From the NCBI RefSeq assembly GCF_003201355.1, contig NZ_QICL01000013.1, positions 1-64,000 of the forward strand: 64,000 nt of DNA, in the 5' to 3' direction. Shown piece by piece: positions 52,269-61,600 of this stretch. Positions within the stretch are counted from its first letter, which is position 1; each line of letters opens with the position of its first letter. This DNA is from Indolivaga alginatilytica (GTDB lineage Bacteria > Bacteroidota > Bacteroidia > Bacteroidales > Dysgonomonadaceae). The notes beneath the pieces are model-generated. The model ran no database searches. It saw only the letters and a list, made by a program, of their open reading frames with translations, and was not told where the DNA came from. The position numbers and the translations under genes are program-made.

Positions 52269-54023
52269 ATGAAAATATTCAAATACACTCTACTTCTTAT
52301 GCTCTGTATTTTGGGACTAAACACCCATGCACAGCAAAATACATATTGTAACCCTATTAATATTGATTACGGATATTGCCCGATTCCAAACTTTACCGAA
52401 TGGGGAAAACATCGTACATCCGCCGATCCTGCCATTGTAAATTACAAGGGAGATTACTATCTTTTCTCAACAAATCAAAGTGGATATTGGTGGAGTAGTG
52501 ATATGCTGAACTGGAACTTTGTATCGCGTCCTTTCCTTACACAAGAAGCAGTAGAACAAACAGCCAATAAATGGGATGACCTTTGCGCTCCTGCTGCATG
52601 GACAATGGGTGATACTTTGGTTGTTTTCGGATCAACATACTCTCGTATATTCCCTATCTGGATTAGTACCGATCCTAAAAATAATAAATGGGAAAAAGCA
52701 GTCGAACATTTCGACATTGGCGGATGGGATCCAGCATTCTTTACCGACGACGATGGCAAGCTATATATGTACAACGGCAGCAGCAATGTATACCCATTGT
52801 ATGGTATCGAGTTAGACAGAAAAACATTCCAACCAATAGGAACCCGAAAAGAGATGCTATTGCTGGATGATCAAAAAATAGGATGGCATCGTTTCGGAGA
52901 ACACATGGATAATACTTTCCTTAAACCATTTATGGAAGGTGCATGGATGACAAAGCACGATGGTAAATATTACCTGCAATGGGGAGGTCCCGGAACTGAA
53001 TTCAGCCACTATGCAGATGGATATGCAGTAAGCGATAGCCCTCTCGGCTTTTTTGAACATGCCTCTTTACCTTTGAGCATGAAAGCCGGAGGTTTTATAC
53101 GTGGAGCAGGGCATGGAGCTACTTTCCAAGACCGTTGGAACAACTATTGGCATACATCGACTATGGTTATCAATGTAAAGAATAACTTCGAGCGCCGTAT
53201 CGGAATATGGCCTGCCGGATTTGACAGCGAAGGCAATATGTATTGTAATACTACTTTCGGAGATTATCCACACTATATTCCAACAGGAGAAGCCGACCAC
53301 TTGAAAAGCCAATTTACAGGATGGATGCTTCTCAACTACAACAAACCAGTACTGGTATCATCTACCTTGAGCACACATTATGCCAATAATATTGTAGACG
53401 AAAACATTAAAACTTATTGGAGTGCTAAAACTGCCGATAGAGGAGAATGGCTAATCTCTGATTTAGGTGAAGTTTCGACAGTATATGCCGTACAATTGAA
53501 TTATGCTGATCAGGATGCCGAATTTATGGGTAAAACTCTAGGTAAGTTCCATCAATATAAAGTATATTCGTCTTTAGATGGAAAAAAATGGGATGTATTG
53601 ATAGATAAAAGCAGTAATAAAACAGATGTACCTCATGACTATGTACAACTGGAAAAACCTGTTAAAGCACGCTATCTAAAGCTTGAAAACATCCATATGC
53701 CCACCGGTAAATTTGCAATTTCAGGATTTCGTGCATTTGGATTTGGAGCAGGTGAAAAACCTAACGCCGTTGAACAATTCATGGTATTACGCACTGAAAC
53801 AGACAAACGTAGTGCATGGTTGAAATGGAAACCTGTTGAAAATGCTTACGCTTACAATATCTATATCGGGATAGAACCCGACAAATTATATAGCAGCGTT
53901 ATGGTTCACAATGTAAACGAGTATTACTATGCGGGTATGGATAGAACCAAACCTTATTATTTTGCCATTGAAGCCATCAACGAAAACAGTACATCGACCT
54001 GGACACGAGGAGAAGCTAAATAA
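52269..54023 (+). CDS. GH43-like enzyme with discoidin-like C-terminal module
   Basis: A secreted protein of 584 residues with a signal peptide (LLLMLCILGLNTHAQ). The N-terminal five-bladed propeller (about 25-345) has the three GH43-type acids: Asp53 in SADPAIV, Asp154 in GGWDPAFFTDDDG and Glu223 in MEGAWMTKHDG. A discoidin/F5-8C-like module (about 360-490, with VLVSSTLSTHYANNIVDENIK, YWSAKT and ARYLKLENIHMP) follows, then a fibronectin-III-like end (about 500-584). GH43 enzymes mostly cleave arabinose, xylose or galactose units. No such sugar is known in plain beta-1,2-glucan, so either the substrate carries side groups or the enzyme has another specificity. Confidence 0.82.
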   Translation: MKIFKYTLLLMLCILGLNTHAQQNTYCNPINIDYGYCPIPNFTEWGKHRTSADPAIVNYKGDYYLFSTNQSGYWWSSDMLNWNFVSRPFLTQEAVEQTANKWDDLCAPAAWTMGDTLVVFGSTYSRIFPIWISTDPKNNKWEKAVEHFDIGGWDPAFFTDDDGKLYMYNGSSNVYPLYGIELDRKTFQPIGTRKEMLLLDDQKIGWHRFGEHMDNTFLKPFMEGAWMTKHDGKYYLQWGGPGTEFSHYADGYAVSDSPLGFFEHASLPLSMKAGGFIRGAGHGATFQDRWNNYWHTSTMVINVKNNFERRIGIWPAGFDSEGNMYCNTTFGDYPHYIPTGEADHLKSQFTGWMLLNYNKPVLVSSTLSTHYANNIVDENIKTYWSAKTADRGEWLISDLGEVSTVYAVQLNYADQDAEFMGKTLGKFHQYKVYSSLDGKKWDVLIDKSSNKTDVPHDYVQLEKPVKARYLKLENIHMPTGKFAISGFRAFGFGAGEKPNAVEQFMVLRTETDKRSAWLKWKPVENAYAYNIYIGIEPDKLYSSVMVHNVNEYYYAGMDRTKPYYFAIEAINENSTSTWTRGEAK

Positions 54024-54024
54024 A

Positions 54025-54103
54025 GTCAGTTAGCAGTTAACAGTTATCAAATAGCTGCTAACTGCTAACCAATTACTGTTGACTGATAACTGATAACTGT
54101 TGA
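54025..54103. repeat. Iterated CAGTTA/TAACTG repeat
   Basis: A 79-base stretch filled with direct and inverted copies of CAGTTA, TAACTG and CTGATAACTG (for example GTTAGCAGTTAACAGTTA near the left and ACTGATAACTGATAACTG at the right). It fills the gap between the GH43-like gene and the esterase and may fold into stem-loops. Similar strings occur, from memory, in intergenic DNA of unrelated bacteria. Confidence 0.7.
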
Positions 54104-54107
54104 AAAT

Positions 54108-54872
54108 ATGAAATCAAAATTATTCATTGTACTCTTGTTTTTCTGTTCCACTCTCACTTATGCACAGTTTGAGGCAGCAAGCTATATGATCAACGGCTAT
54201 ACCCTACCCTATAAGGTAATGTTTCCCAAAGATTACGACGCAACCAAACAATATCCGCTTCTGGTATTTTTACATGGTGCCGGCGAACGTGGTGATGACA
54301 ACGAAAAACAACTTACACATGGTAAAGATTTCTTGATTAATAGTTTTCAAGCCGAATATCCAGCCATAGTTATTGCTCCTCAATGTCCAGCCACAAGCTA
54401 TTGGGCAAACGTAGAAAAGCATACCTTTAATAATCACACTACATTTACATTCGGACTTTCGGATAAAGCAACACCTTCTATGGAGACTTTAACTTCCTTA
54501 ATAACCAATTGGTTGAACTCCGGAAAAATAGATCAAAGTAAAGTATATGCAGGGGGTTTATCGATGGGAGGTATGGGTACATACGAACTCCTGTGGCGTA
54601 TGCCGAATACTTTTGCCGCAGCTTTTGCCATATGCGGTGGTGGAGATATTTCTAAAGTACAATATTATACGAAGAATACAGCTCTTTGGATATTTCACGG
54701 ATCGGCAGACAATGTAGTTCCCGTACAGTTTTCGCAACAGATGTACGAGAGTTTAAAATTTGCCGGAAACGAAGTTAAATATACCGAGTATCCCGATGTG
54801 AATCATGGCAGTTGGGTAAATGTGTTTCAAAATAAAGAACTAGTTCCGTGGTTATACAGCCACAAAAAATGA
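54108..54872 (+). CDS. Secreted alpha/beta-hydrolase (esterase)
   Basis: A 254-residue exported esterase of the phospholipase/carboxylesterase to PHB-depolymerase-like group. The signal peptide is MKSKLFIVLLFFCSTLTYAQ. LLVFLHGAGERGDDNEKQL is the oxyanion region and GGLSMGGMGTYELLWRMP carries the nucleophile Ser152. IFHGSADNVVPVQFS carries the acid and PDVNHGSW the His. Enzymes of this type remove acyl esters from polysaccharides. As the last gene of the glucan locus it may deacylate the substrate, such as succinyl or acetyl groups. Confidence 0.85.
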   Translation: MKSKLFIVLLFFCSTLTYAQFEAASYMINGYTLPYKVMFPKDYDATKQYPLLVFLHGAGERGDDNEKQLTHGKDFLINSFQAEYPAIVIAPQCPATSYWANVEKHTFNNHTTFTFGLSDKATPSMETLTSLITNWLNSGKIDQSKVYAGGLSMGGMGTYELLWRMPNTFAAAFAICGGGDISKVQYYTKNTALWIFHGSADNVVPVQFSQQMYESLKFAGNEVKYTEYPDVNHGSWVNVFQNKELVPWLYSHKK

Positions 54873-54892
54873 TTTTTCATAGAAATCAGCTT

Positions 54893-54932
54893 AAGAGTCT
54901 TTGAGTATCTAATACTTAAAGACTCTTTTTTT
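54893..54932 (+). terminator. Strong terminator closing the glucan locus
   Basis: AAGAGTCTTT pairs with AAAGACTCTT, with further AGTAT/ATACT pairing, followed by TTTTTTT. Confidence 0.88.
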
Positions 54933-54937
54933 AAAAT

Positions 54938-55023
54938 TAAAACCTTTTTATTCTTTTGATTGATGAAACAACTAAAGAAAGTTATCATTTGAAAATATAT
55001 AATTAAATACTTTCTTTTACTTA
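54938..55023 (+). repeat. 95-bp intergenic element, copy with eroded 5' hairpin
   Basis: TTAAAACCTTTTTATTC replaces the intact hairpin. The rest follows the family: CAACTAAAGAAAGTTATCA and AATTAAATACTTTC with TTTTACTTA. Confidence 0.6.
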
Positions 55024-55113
55024 TTTAGTACATTTGCCAAGTGTAACAACTAGTATTCAACAACACGAAGTATAAGTCAAATTGGTCCAAGACCTTTATT
55101 TAATATTAAAACA

Positions 55114-55731
55114 ATGCTTATTCATAAAGAGGAAAATAGTAACTACAAGTGGGGAATCTGGAAAATGGAAGAAGCCCCTGAGCTGCTACTGTCTCAACTC
55201 AATAATAAGCAGGACTTAGTCGATTTTACGCAAACGGTGTCTTCTTCTGCCCGAACATTCGAAAGAATAGCTGTAAGAGTGCTTCTTAAAACTCTTTTGA
55301 ATGAAGAAAAGACAATAAATTATCATCCCAACGGAAAACCATATTTCGAAGATCATTCTATAAATCTATCCATATCGCATACTAAAGATTATGTAGCAGT
55401 TATACTTTCTCAATCTCCATTGGTAGGTATTGATATAGAATATATTTCCGACAGAGTAAAACGTGTTCGTTCCCGCTTTATATCAGATTTGGAATACATT
55501 GACTCCGAAAATGAAATACTACATCTGTTACTACACTGGTCAGCCAAAGAAACAATGTATAAAGCATTAAGTAAGGAAAAGATAGACTTAAAGAACAACT
55601 TCCACATTCACCCATTTGCTCCTCAGCAGCAAGGAAGCTTCAAGGCTTCCGAAACATTTACCGAAAACAATCTTCAATTTCAGATTCAATATATTGTAAC
55701 CGATAATTATGTGGTGACATATACGGTTTAA
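55114..55731 (+). CDS. 4'-phosphopantetheinyl transferase (Sfp type)
   Basis: Transfers phosphopantetheine from CoA to carrier proteins such as acyl carrier protein. The 205-residue protein has the Sfp-superfamily motifs INLSISHTKDYVAVILS, PLVGIDIEYISDRVKRVRSRFIS (Asp metal ligand) and LLHWSAKETMYKAL (Glu and Lys). A single-copy Sfp-like enzyme in Bacteroidales may serve fatty-acid ACP. No polyketide or peptide synthetase is nearby. Confidence 0.92.
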   Translation: MLIHKEENSNYKWGIWKMEEAPELLLSQLNNKQDLVDFTQTVSSSARTFERIAVRVLLKTLLNEEKTINYHPNGKPYFEDHSINLSISHTKDYVAVILSQSPLVGIDIEYISDRVKRVRSRFISDLEYIDSENEILHLLLHWSAKETMYKALSKEKIDLKNNFHIHPFAPQQQGSFKASETFTENNLQFQIQYIVTDNYVVTYTV

Positions 55732-55811
55732 TAAAATCTTCACCGGCTTAAAGATAAAATACGACAAAGTTCAAAGATTTAATGCGGTTGCCCTCGTTGA
55801 CTCCCTTTATT

Positions 55812-56930
55812 TTATACTTTCAAAAATATTTTATGCTTATACATAAACTTTATAATCAAGAACAATATAGCAAACTGACCTAGTGAAATGAAAAATGGAA
55901 ATAAATCAGTAGAGTATTGTTGAAGTCCACGCAGTAGATGTTCCGAAATAAGATCAAGCCCCATAGTTGTGTACAACAAGTAAGCCGCAATTGCATTTAA
56001 ACCCAAATACCTAAAGGCTTTAGTCCACCAGCAATCAATTTTGCGCATATCAGTAATCCAATAAAAGAAAGCGAGAAGAATAAAACAAATACCACTACTG
56101 AATAAAACCAAAGAAGGCGACCATATTTTTTTTATAATAGGCATTTGCAAACTCAGTAACATACCCGCTATTATTAAAGCAGCTCCGAAAAGTAATAATT
56201 TCATCAATTTCTGTTTGGGATCGGGGTATTGCTTCATTATATACCCGGCATAATAACCCGATAATACTGTTGCTCCAAACCCCAGACTGCTTAGTACCCA
56301 TGTATATTGAGTGCCATCTCTAAAGCCTCCAAGCAGGAGGTTATCCACATACATTGCTAAATTGCCTTCGGGTGTTAAAATACCGCTTCCATATCCGGGA
56401 ACAGGTACAAACATCAACAACAACCAATACAATATAAGCAGTCCACTACCCCAGAGTAATCGAGTGGAAAGCTTCTTTGTATTAAGCACAACAAGTGAAG
56501 TAATCAAATACCCCGCCGCAATAGCTTGAAGCGTATTGCTATACACATGAAAACTACCAAGATCTAAATCAAGCAAATTTCCTTGAACGATCCATCCCAG
56601 AAAGAAAAGCTTACAAAAACGTTTGATAACCTTGATATGCAATTCGGATTTTGTTAATCCGTTATTTATCTGTTTTTCGAACGACAGGGGCATCGACAAT
56701 CCTGACGTAAAAAGAAATAATGGCATAATAATATCCCATGCAGTAAACCCGACCCAATCCGCGTGTTCAAGCTGATACATTATAGGGTTTACCATATCTG
56801 AATTAATCGATCCGAATAGTCGGCGTAATATATCGCCCGCACCTACTAAAAAGAACATATCGAACCCTCTTAAAATATCAATTGAGGCTAGGCGTTCCGA
56901 TTTTGTTTCTATTTTTATTACTTCTTCCAT
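55812..56930 (-). CDS. DUF5009/NagX-like membrane acyltransferase
   Basis: A polytopic inner-membrane protein of 372 residues, about 10 hydrophobic segments, related to heparan-alpha-glucosaminide N-acetyltransferase and bacterial NagX. The N-terminal signature SERLASIDILRGFDMFFLVGAGDILRR is present, with HADWVGFTAWDIIMPLFLFTSGLSMPLSF and a later PVPGYGSGILTPEGNLAMYVDNLLLG. FRYLGLNAIAAYLLYT lies near the end. NagX relatives are thought to handle amino sugars at the membrane. It follows GH31 by 51 bases on the same strand, probably in one operon. Confidence 0.85.
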   Translation of the reverse strand: MEEVIKIETKSERLASIDILRGFDMFFLVGAGDILRRLFGSINSDMVNPIMYQLEHADWVGFTAWDIIMPLFLFTSGLSMPLSFEKQINNGLTKSELHIKVIKRFCKLFFLGWIVQGNLLDLDLGSFHVYSNTLQAIAAGYLITSLVVLNTKKLSTRLLWGSGLLILYWLLLMFVPVPGYGSGILTPEGNLAMYVDNLLLGGFRDGTQYTWVLSSLGFGATVLSGYYAGYIMKQYPDPKQKLMKLLLFGAALIIAGMLLSLQMPIIKKIWSPSLVLFSSGICFILLAFFYWITDMRKIDCWWTKAFRYLGLNAIAAYLLYTTMGLDLISEHLLRGLQQYSTDLFPFFISLGQFAILFLIIKFMYKHKIFLKV

Positions 56931-56981
56931 GTTCTACGATGAGTTTAAAAGTTTAATAGTATTTAATTAACCTCCGATTCT

Positions 56982-58565
56982 TCATTTAACTTGTTCGAAC
57001 CAAGGCAAACGATCCAATGGAATATCGGTCAACATATATTCTTTTCCTCCTTTGTATATTTTATTTTCGTCATCACGCCATTTTCCGACAGGCAGCTTGA
57101 CTTTTCGGGAATTGTCTTTTGTTAAAACGGGGGCAACCAAGTATTTATCACCTAACATAAACTGATCTATGCAATTTTCAAAGCCTTCATTGGGAAAGGA
57201 GTATTCCATATAACGCACTATCGGTTCACCCTTTTGGGATGCTATTTTTGCATAGGAAAGAATATAATCTCCCAAAGCTTCATGATGTTTTGCAAATTTG
57301 ACACACATATCCAAATGTTTTTTGTCTAATATTCTCCAAGGGGCTACAGAGAATTGCATCATGGGCATCATGGCATGAATCTGACATGATCTGACGATTA
57401 ATTGCTGATCAAAACTATCGGAACTAGTGTTAAGGAAACTGGAATATTCTCCGCCGCCAATCATATCCGGACAGCTATAAGCTTGCCCTAAAAGACCGAG
57501 TGAAAGCATATCGGGAATCAATAGCTGTATATCTTCCCACGAATAAGTTTTATCGTGTAAACGTTGCACAAGTGCTTGCCCTCCCATTTTCCAACAGGCA
57601 CGATATTCATTGTAGGGAAATTCTAATCCCATCTTAGCCCATAGTTCACTTTGATAAGCTCCAAATGATTTTCCGTCATACACATCAATATCTTCCTCCC
57701 TATACATCTTAGCGTCTCCTGCATCAAATTTGAATCCATCTATCTTGTACTCCTCACAAAGATTTTTAAGTGTAGAGAGCAAATAATTATAAGCTTCCGG
57801 ATTACTTAAGTCGTAACACGCACTATAACCATTCCACCAATGTATCATTGCAGGTTCTGAGGTTCCTTTCTGTTTGATTAAGTATCCTTTACTTTTCAAG
57901 TAGCGGAACTCCCTGCTATCGGGGCTAACAAAAGGGCATATCCACAACATCACCTTAAATCCCTTGGAATGAAGCTCATCTACGAGAGCTTTGGGTTCAG
58001 GGAAAGTTTCTTTCTTAAACTCGAAATTTCCATAATACTTTTGCCAGTTGTCGTCTATCATTAAAATTCCAGAAGGTAATCCATTAGCCAGAATATTCTT
58101 TGCGTATTCAAGCACGCCCGCCTGACTTTGGTCGTACATAAGCTCTATCCATGTATTGTACTGAGGCTTATTAAACAAAATGTGTGGAGGCATTTCCCCC
58201 GATGGGTTAAAGTGGGCTTTGCAGGCAGCCAAGTAAGTTTCTCTCAAAGTATTTCCCGCCATACTCACCTCTATTTTTTCGCTCGAAGATGTAATATGTA
58301 TTTTATTATCCTTGAATTGGTAGGTAAAGGGAGCATCGCTCCAGATATAACGCCCTTTGTTAGAGACTAAAAACGGTGCGGTCTGATTGTCGAAATTATC
58401 ATATCTCAAGTCAATCACAGGACTTTCGGTATAGGGCATATAGCTGCCTTGCTTGGTTGCTCCTCCCCACCATTTTTCGTTAGGCAATATGGCAATTTCC
58501 GAAGTATGTTGAGCACTTAGATTTATCGATAAAAAGAGTAAATAAAAAAAGATAATTTTCTTCAT
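56982..58565 (-). CDS. GH31-family glycosidase
   Basis: A secreted alpha-glycosidase-like enzyme of 527 residues. The signal peptide ends at SLSAQ (about 19). An N-terminal beta domain precedes the TIM barrel: PSGILMIDDNWQKYYG, KGFKVMLWICPFVSPDSREF, the nucleophile Asp281 in KIDGFKFDAGDAKMY and YRACWKMGGQALVQRL. The Asp in LIPDMLSLGLLGQAYSCPDMIGG is a candidate acid/base, and MMPMMQFSVAPWR follows. A C-terminal beta region carries the SYAKIASQKGEPIVRYMEY segment. Specificity within GH31 (glucosidase, galactosidase, xylosidase) cannot be settled from this alone. Confidence 0.88.
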   Translation of the reverse strand: MKKIIFFYLLFLSINLSAQHTSEIAILPNEKWWGGATKQGSYMPYTESPVIDLRYDNFDNQTAPFLVSNKGRYIWSDAPFTYQFKDNKIHITSSSEKIEVSMAGNTLRETYLAACKAHFNPSGEMPPHILFNKPQYNTWIELMYDQSQAGVLEYAKNILANGLPSGILMIDDNWQKYYGNFEFKKETFPEPKALVDELHSKGFKVMLWICPFVSPDSREFRYLKSKGYLIKQKGTSEPAMIHWWNGYSACYDLSNPEAYNYLLSTLKNLCEEYKIDGFKFDAGDAKMYREEDIDVYDGKSFGAYQSELWAKMGLEFPYNEYRACWKMGGQALVQRLHDKTYSWEDIQLLIPDMLSLGLLGQAYSCPDMIGGGEYSSFLNTSSDSFDQQLIVRSCQIHAMMPMMQFSVAPWRILDKKHLDMCVKFAKHHEALGDYILSYAKIASQKGEPIVRYMEYSFPNEGFENCIDQFMLGDKYLVAPVLTKDNSRKVKLPVGKWRDDENKIYKGGKEYMLTDIPLDRLPWFEQVK

Positions 58566-58573
58566 GGTTATTG

Positions 58574-58657
58574 TTAAGTATTAAATGATATATTTTACAA
58601 ATATAACTAGCTCCAGTTGTTACACTTACCAAAGCAACAAATAGCTCTGCGAGCTTA
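58574..58657 (-). repeat. 95-bp intergenic element, near-complete copy with -7-like box
   Basis: On the minus strand: TAAGCTCGCAGAGCTATTTG, TTGCTTTGGTAAG, ACAACTGGAGC, TATATTTG, ATATATCATTTAATACTTAA. The 5' hairpin stem is AGCTC/GAGCT, with compensatory changes relative to AGGTC/GACCT. It lies between the hybrid regulator and GH31. Confidence 0.75.
58598..58605 (-). promoter_or_regulatory. Putative minus-strand -7 box (TATATTTG) of GH31
   Basis: On the minus strand TATATTTG is an exact TAnnTTTG match inside the repeat element, 32 bases before the GH31 ATG. Confidence 0.4.
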
Positions 58658-58661
58658 TTTA

Positions 58662-61600
58662 TCAATGATGTTTATTTTTAAAATCAGAAGGTGAAACTCC
58701 GAATTGAGCTCTAAAAGCTTTAGTGAAATACGACGGGCTTTCGATTCCCACACTAAAGACTACTTCTGTGACTGTCAGATTAGTTGTCCTTAAAAGATTG
58801 GCAGCCTTCTCAAGCCGAAGTTTTAAAATATAATGCCCTAAAGTCATACCCGTTATATCCTTTATCGTACTATACAGCCTTGTCCTGTTCAGCATTAACT
58901 CAGAACAAAGGAAATCGACAGAGAAGCTGGAATTGGAAAGATTTTTTTCGACTAATTCCACAAACCTTGTAAAAAAGAGATAGGTTTCTTCATCTTTCAA
59001 TTTCTGTTTTATACCTTGATTTAAATAGGTGTTGTTTTGATTTAATTCTTGTATTTGTTTTACCTTTTTGAGCAAATTGTTTACTGTTGCTTTTATTAAC
59101 CTTAGATCAAAAGGTTTTGCAATATAAGCATCTGCACCACTCTCTATTCCCTCTATCTGATTTTCGATCAAGGCTTTTGCTGTAAGTATTATAACAGGAA
59201 TCAGACAAGTTTGCAGATTATTTTTTAATCCGGCACAAAGATCGATACCATTCATTTTTGGCATCATTACATCAGTAATAATAAGATCAGGATAGTGCGA
59301 ATTAGATATTAGTAAAGCTTCTTCTCCGTCCAAAGCTGTCAGGATATTGTAATCATTCTTTAATACCGATTTAAGAACCATTAAAATCTCTTTATTATCA
59401 TCAACTAAAAGGATTGTAGGCTTATTACTATTTGTAATGTTTACTTCTTCCCGATTATTCAGTTCCTGATGCTCACTCACTAAACTGGATGGCGACTCTT
59501 CTTTATTAAATTTACTTATTTCTGATTTATTTATCTCCTTGAGATAAGAGCCATCCAAAGGAATTCCTATTACAAACTCAGTACCTTTGCCTAATTCACT
59601 ACTTATAATTAGTCCTCCATGATGTATTCTCAGGATAGATTTAACCAGTGAAAGACCAATGCCCGAACCTTTATTGGATTTATTGCTTATTTGATAGAAA
59701 CGCTCAAAAATCAAAGGCAAAAATCGTGATTCTATTCCTATTCCATTATCTAGAACTTTAATTATCAGATGCTTTTCTCCATACAAATTATCAAGATAGG
59801 AATAGGAGGATTTAAAGAACGGAGCATCTTTTGATAAATTATCTACCAAGATTGATATTTTTATAAATGCATCTTCCTTAGTGGAATTTTTAATACTATT
59901 CGATACGATATTAGAAATTACTTTACTCAAATGTTCTTCATCCAGCCATAGGTTTATATCATTTGGAGGCATTTCGATTTGCATTTCGATTTCCTTCAAA
60001 TGTGCCCAATCCGAAAACTCTTCAAATATTTGATTAAAATAATCAGCCACTGATACATATGTTGTATTTAGGCTTATCCCGTTAATGTCAAAACGATAAA
60101 AATCCAATAGTTCATTTATGAGCCTCAATAAACGGTTATTATTCTTTTTGATTAACCCGAAGAACTTATCTTTTTTTACGTCTGTGTATAATTCTTCTAT
60201 TTCCGCAATTCCGGTATTGATGAGAGTTAATGGTGTCCTGAATTCATGGGCGACATCCGTAAAGAAATCTATCTTCATTTGCATGATTTCGTCGTTTTGC
60301 TCTTCACGTTTTTTTTGCAAAACAATGGTTTGCTTCATCTGCAACCATTTAATTAATGATCTGCTGATAAAATAAACGAGCGTAACCAAAAGAATGAAAT
60401 AGAGTGTAATTGCCCACCATGACAACCAAAGCGGAGGAAGTATTGTTATGTTAATGACAGACATCTCCTCATCCCAGCTTTTCCATCCTCCCGAATTAAC
60501 ATTAAGAGTATATTCTCCGTAAGGAACTTTATGGTAGGAGACTTTGAGCTCCTCTCCCATTTCTATATATCTCCAATCTATATCGTATCCATCTAATTTA
60601 TACCTGTATCGGGTGTGTTTTCCTTTTTTATAAAGTAAAGGAGAAAAATCTATCGAGAAATTATTATTGTAGTGTTTTAAAGTGATAGTAGTGGAGTATT
60701 CGATGTCAGAATCTACCGGTTTTCCATCGAGATATATTCTTGAAAAAGAAACGGTAGGCGAAACGGTCTCATCAATATTATTGGAGGGTGTAAAATAATT
60801 CATACCATCGGCTCCTCCAAAATACAAACTCGCATCAGCATCTTTGCAGGAAGAAGAAGTTCCAAACATATAGCTTTGAAGTCCATCGCTTACATCAAAA
60901 GTATTGAATCTTTTAGAACTTGGGTTGAAACAGGTTAACGAGTAACCTCCACACCAAACATTGCCATATTTGTCTATTTCCACACTTTCTATATCATTTG
61001 AAGGTGCTCCCGATTCCACACCAAAAAAATCGGCTTTGTAGTCGTACTTACTATCCGAATCTCTAAATATTACCTTGTTTAATCCGCTGCCCAGTGAACC
61101 GACCCAATATGTAGAATCGTTTTCCTTGTCGATTGGCCACAAATAATCGCTACTTAAACTTCCTGATTTTCCATGCTGCGATTTATAATGAATAATATCC
61201 TCGATAGTACCGGCTTTACCAAATAGAACTCTATTGATTCCCGATGCGGAGGTGATTATTAACTCATTCTTTTCCAAATCCGAATATATACTATGTAGAA
61301 GATTTGTCGACAAAGGTTTTGAAGATGAGGTTGTCACCGTAAACCCTTTCTTATAACGCCCTCCGTATGGTTCGAAACAATCGAGTCCTTCGGAAGTAGC
61401 AGCCCATACCCGGTTATATTTATCAAAAGCTAAACAGAAAATGTAATTTGAGGCTACTATTTTTTCTGAAATTTTCTTACTGCTCTTATCAATAATAACA
61501 ATGCTGTTGGAAACAGCAGCATATACGTTTCTACCATCCGCTATAATACTTGTGACAGAAGGTATGAGGCTTTTGTCGTACAGAAAAAGTTCGACATCCT

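Noticed and set aside
54025-54103. CRISPR array
   Set aside because: Units are 6-10 bases, overlapping and partly inverted, with no regular spacers and no cas genes.
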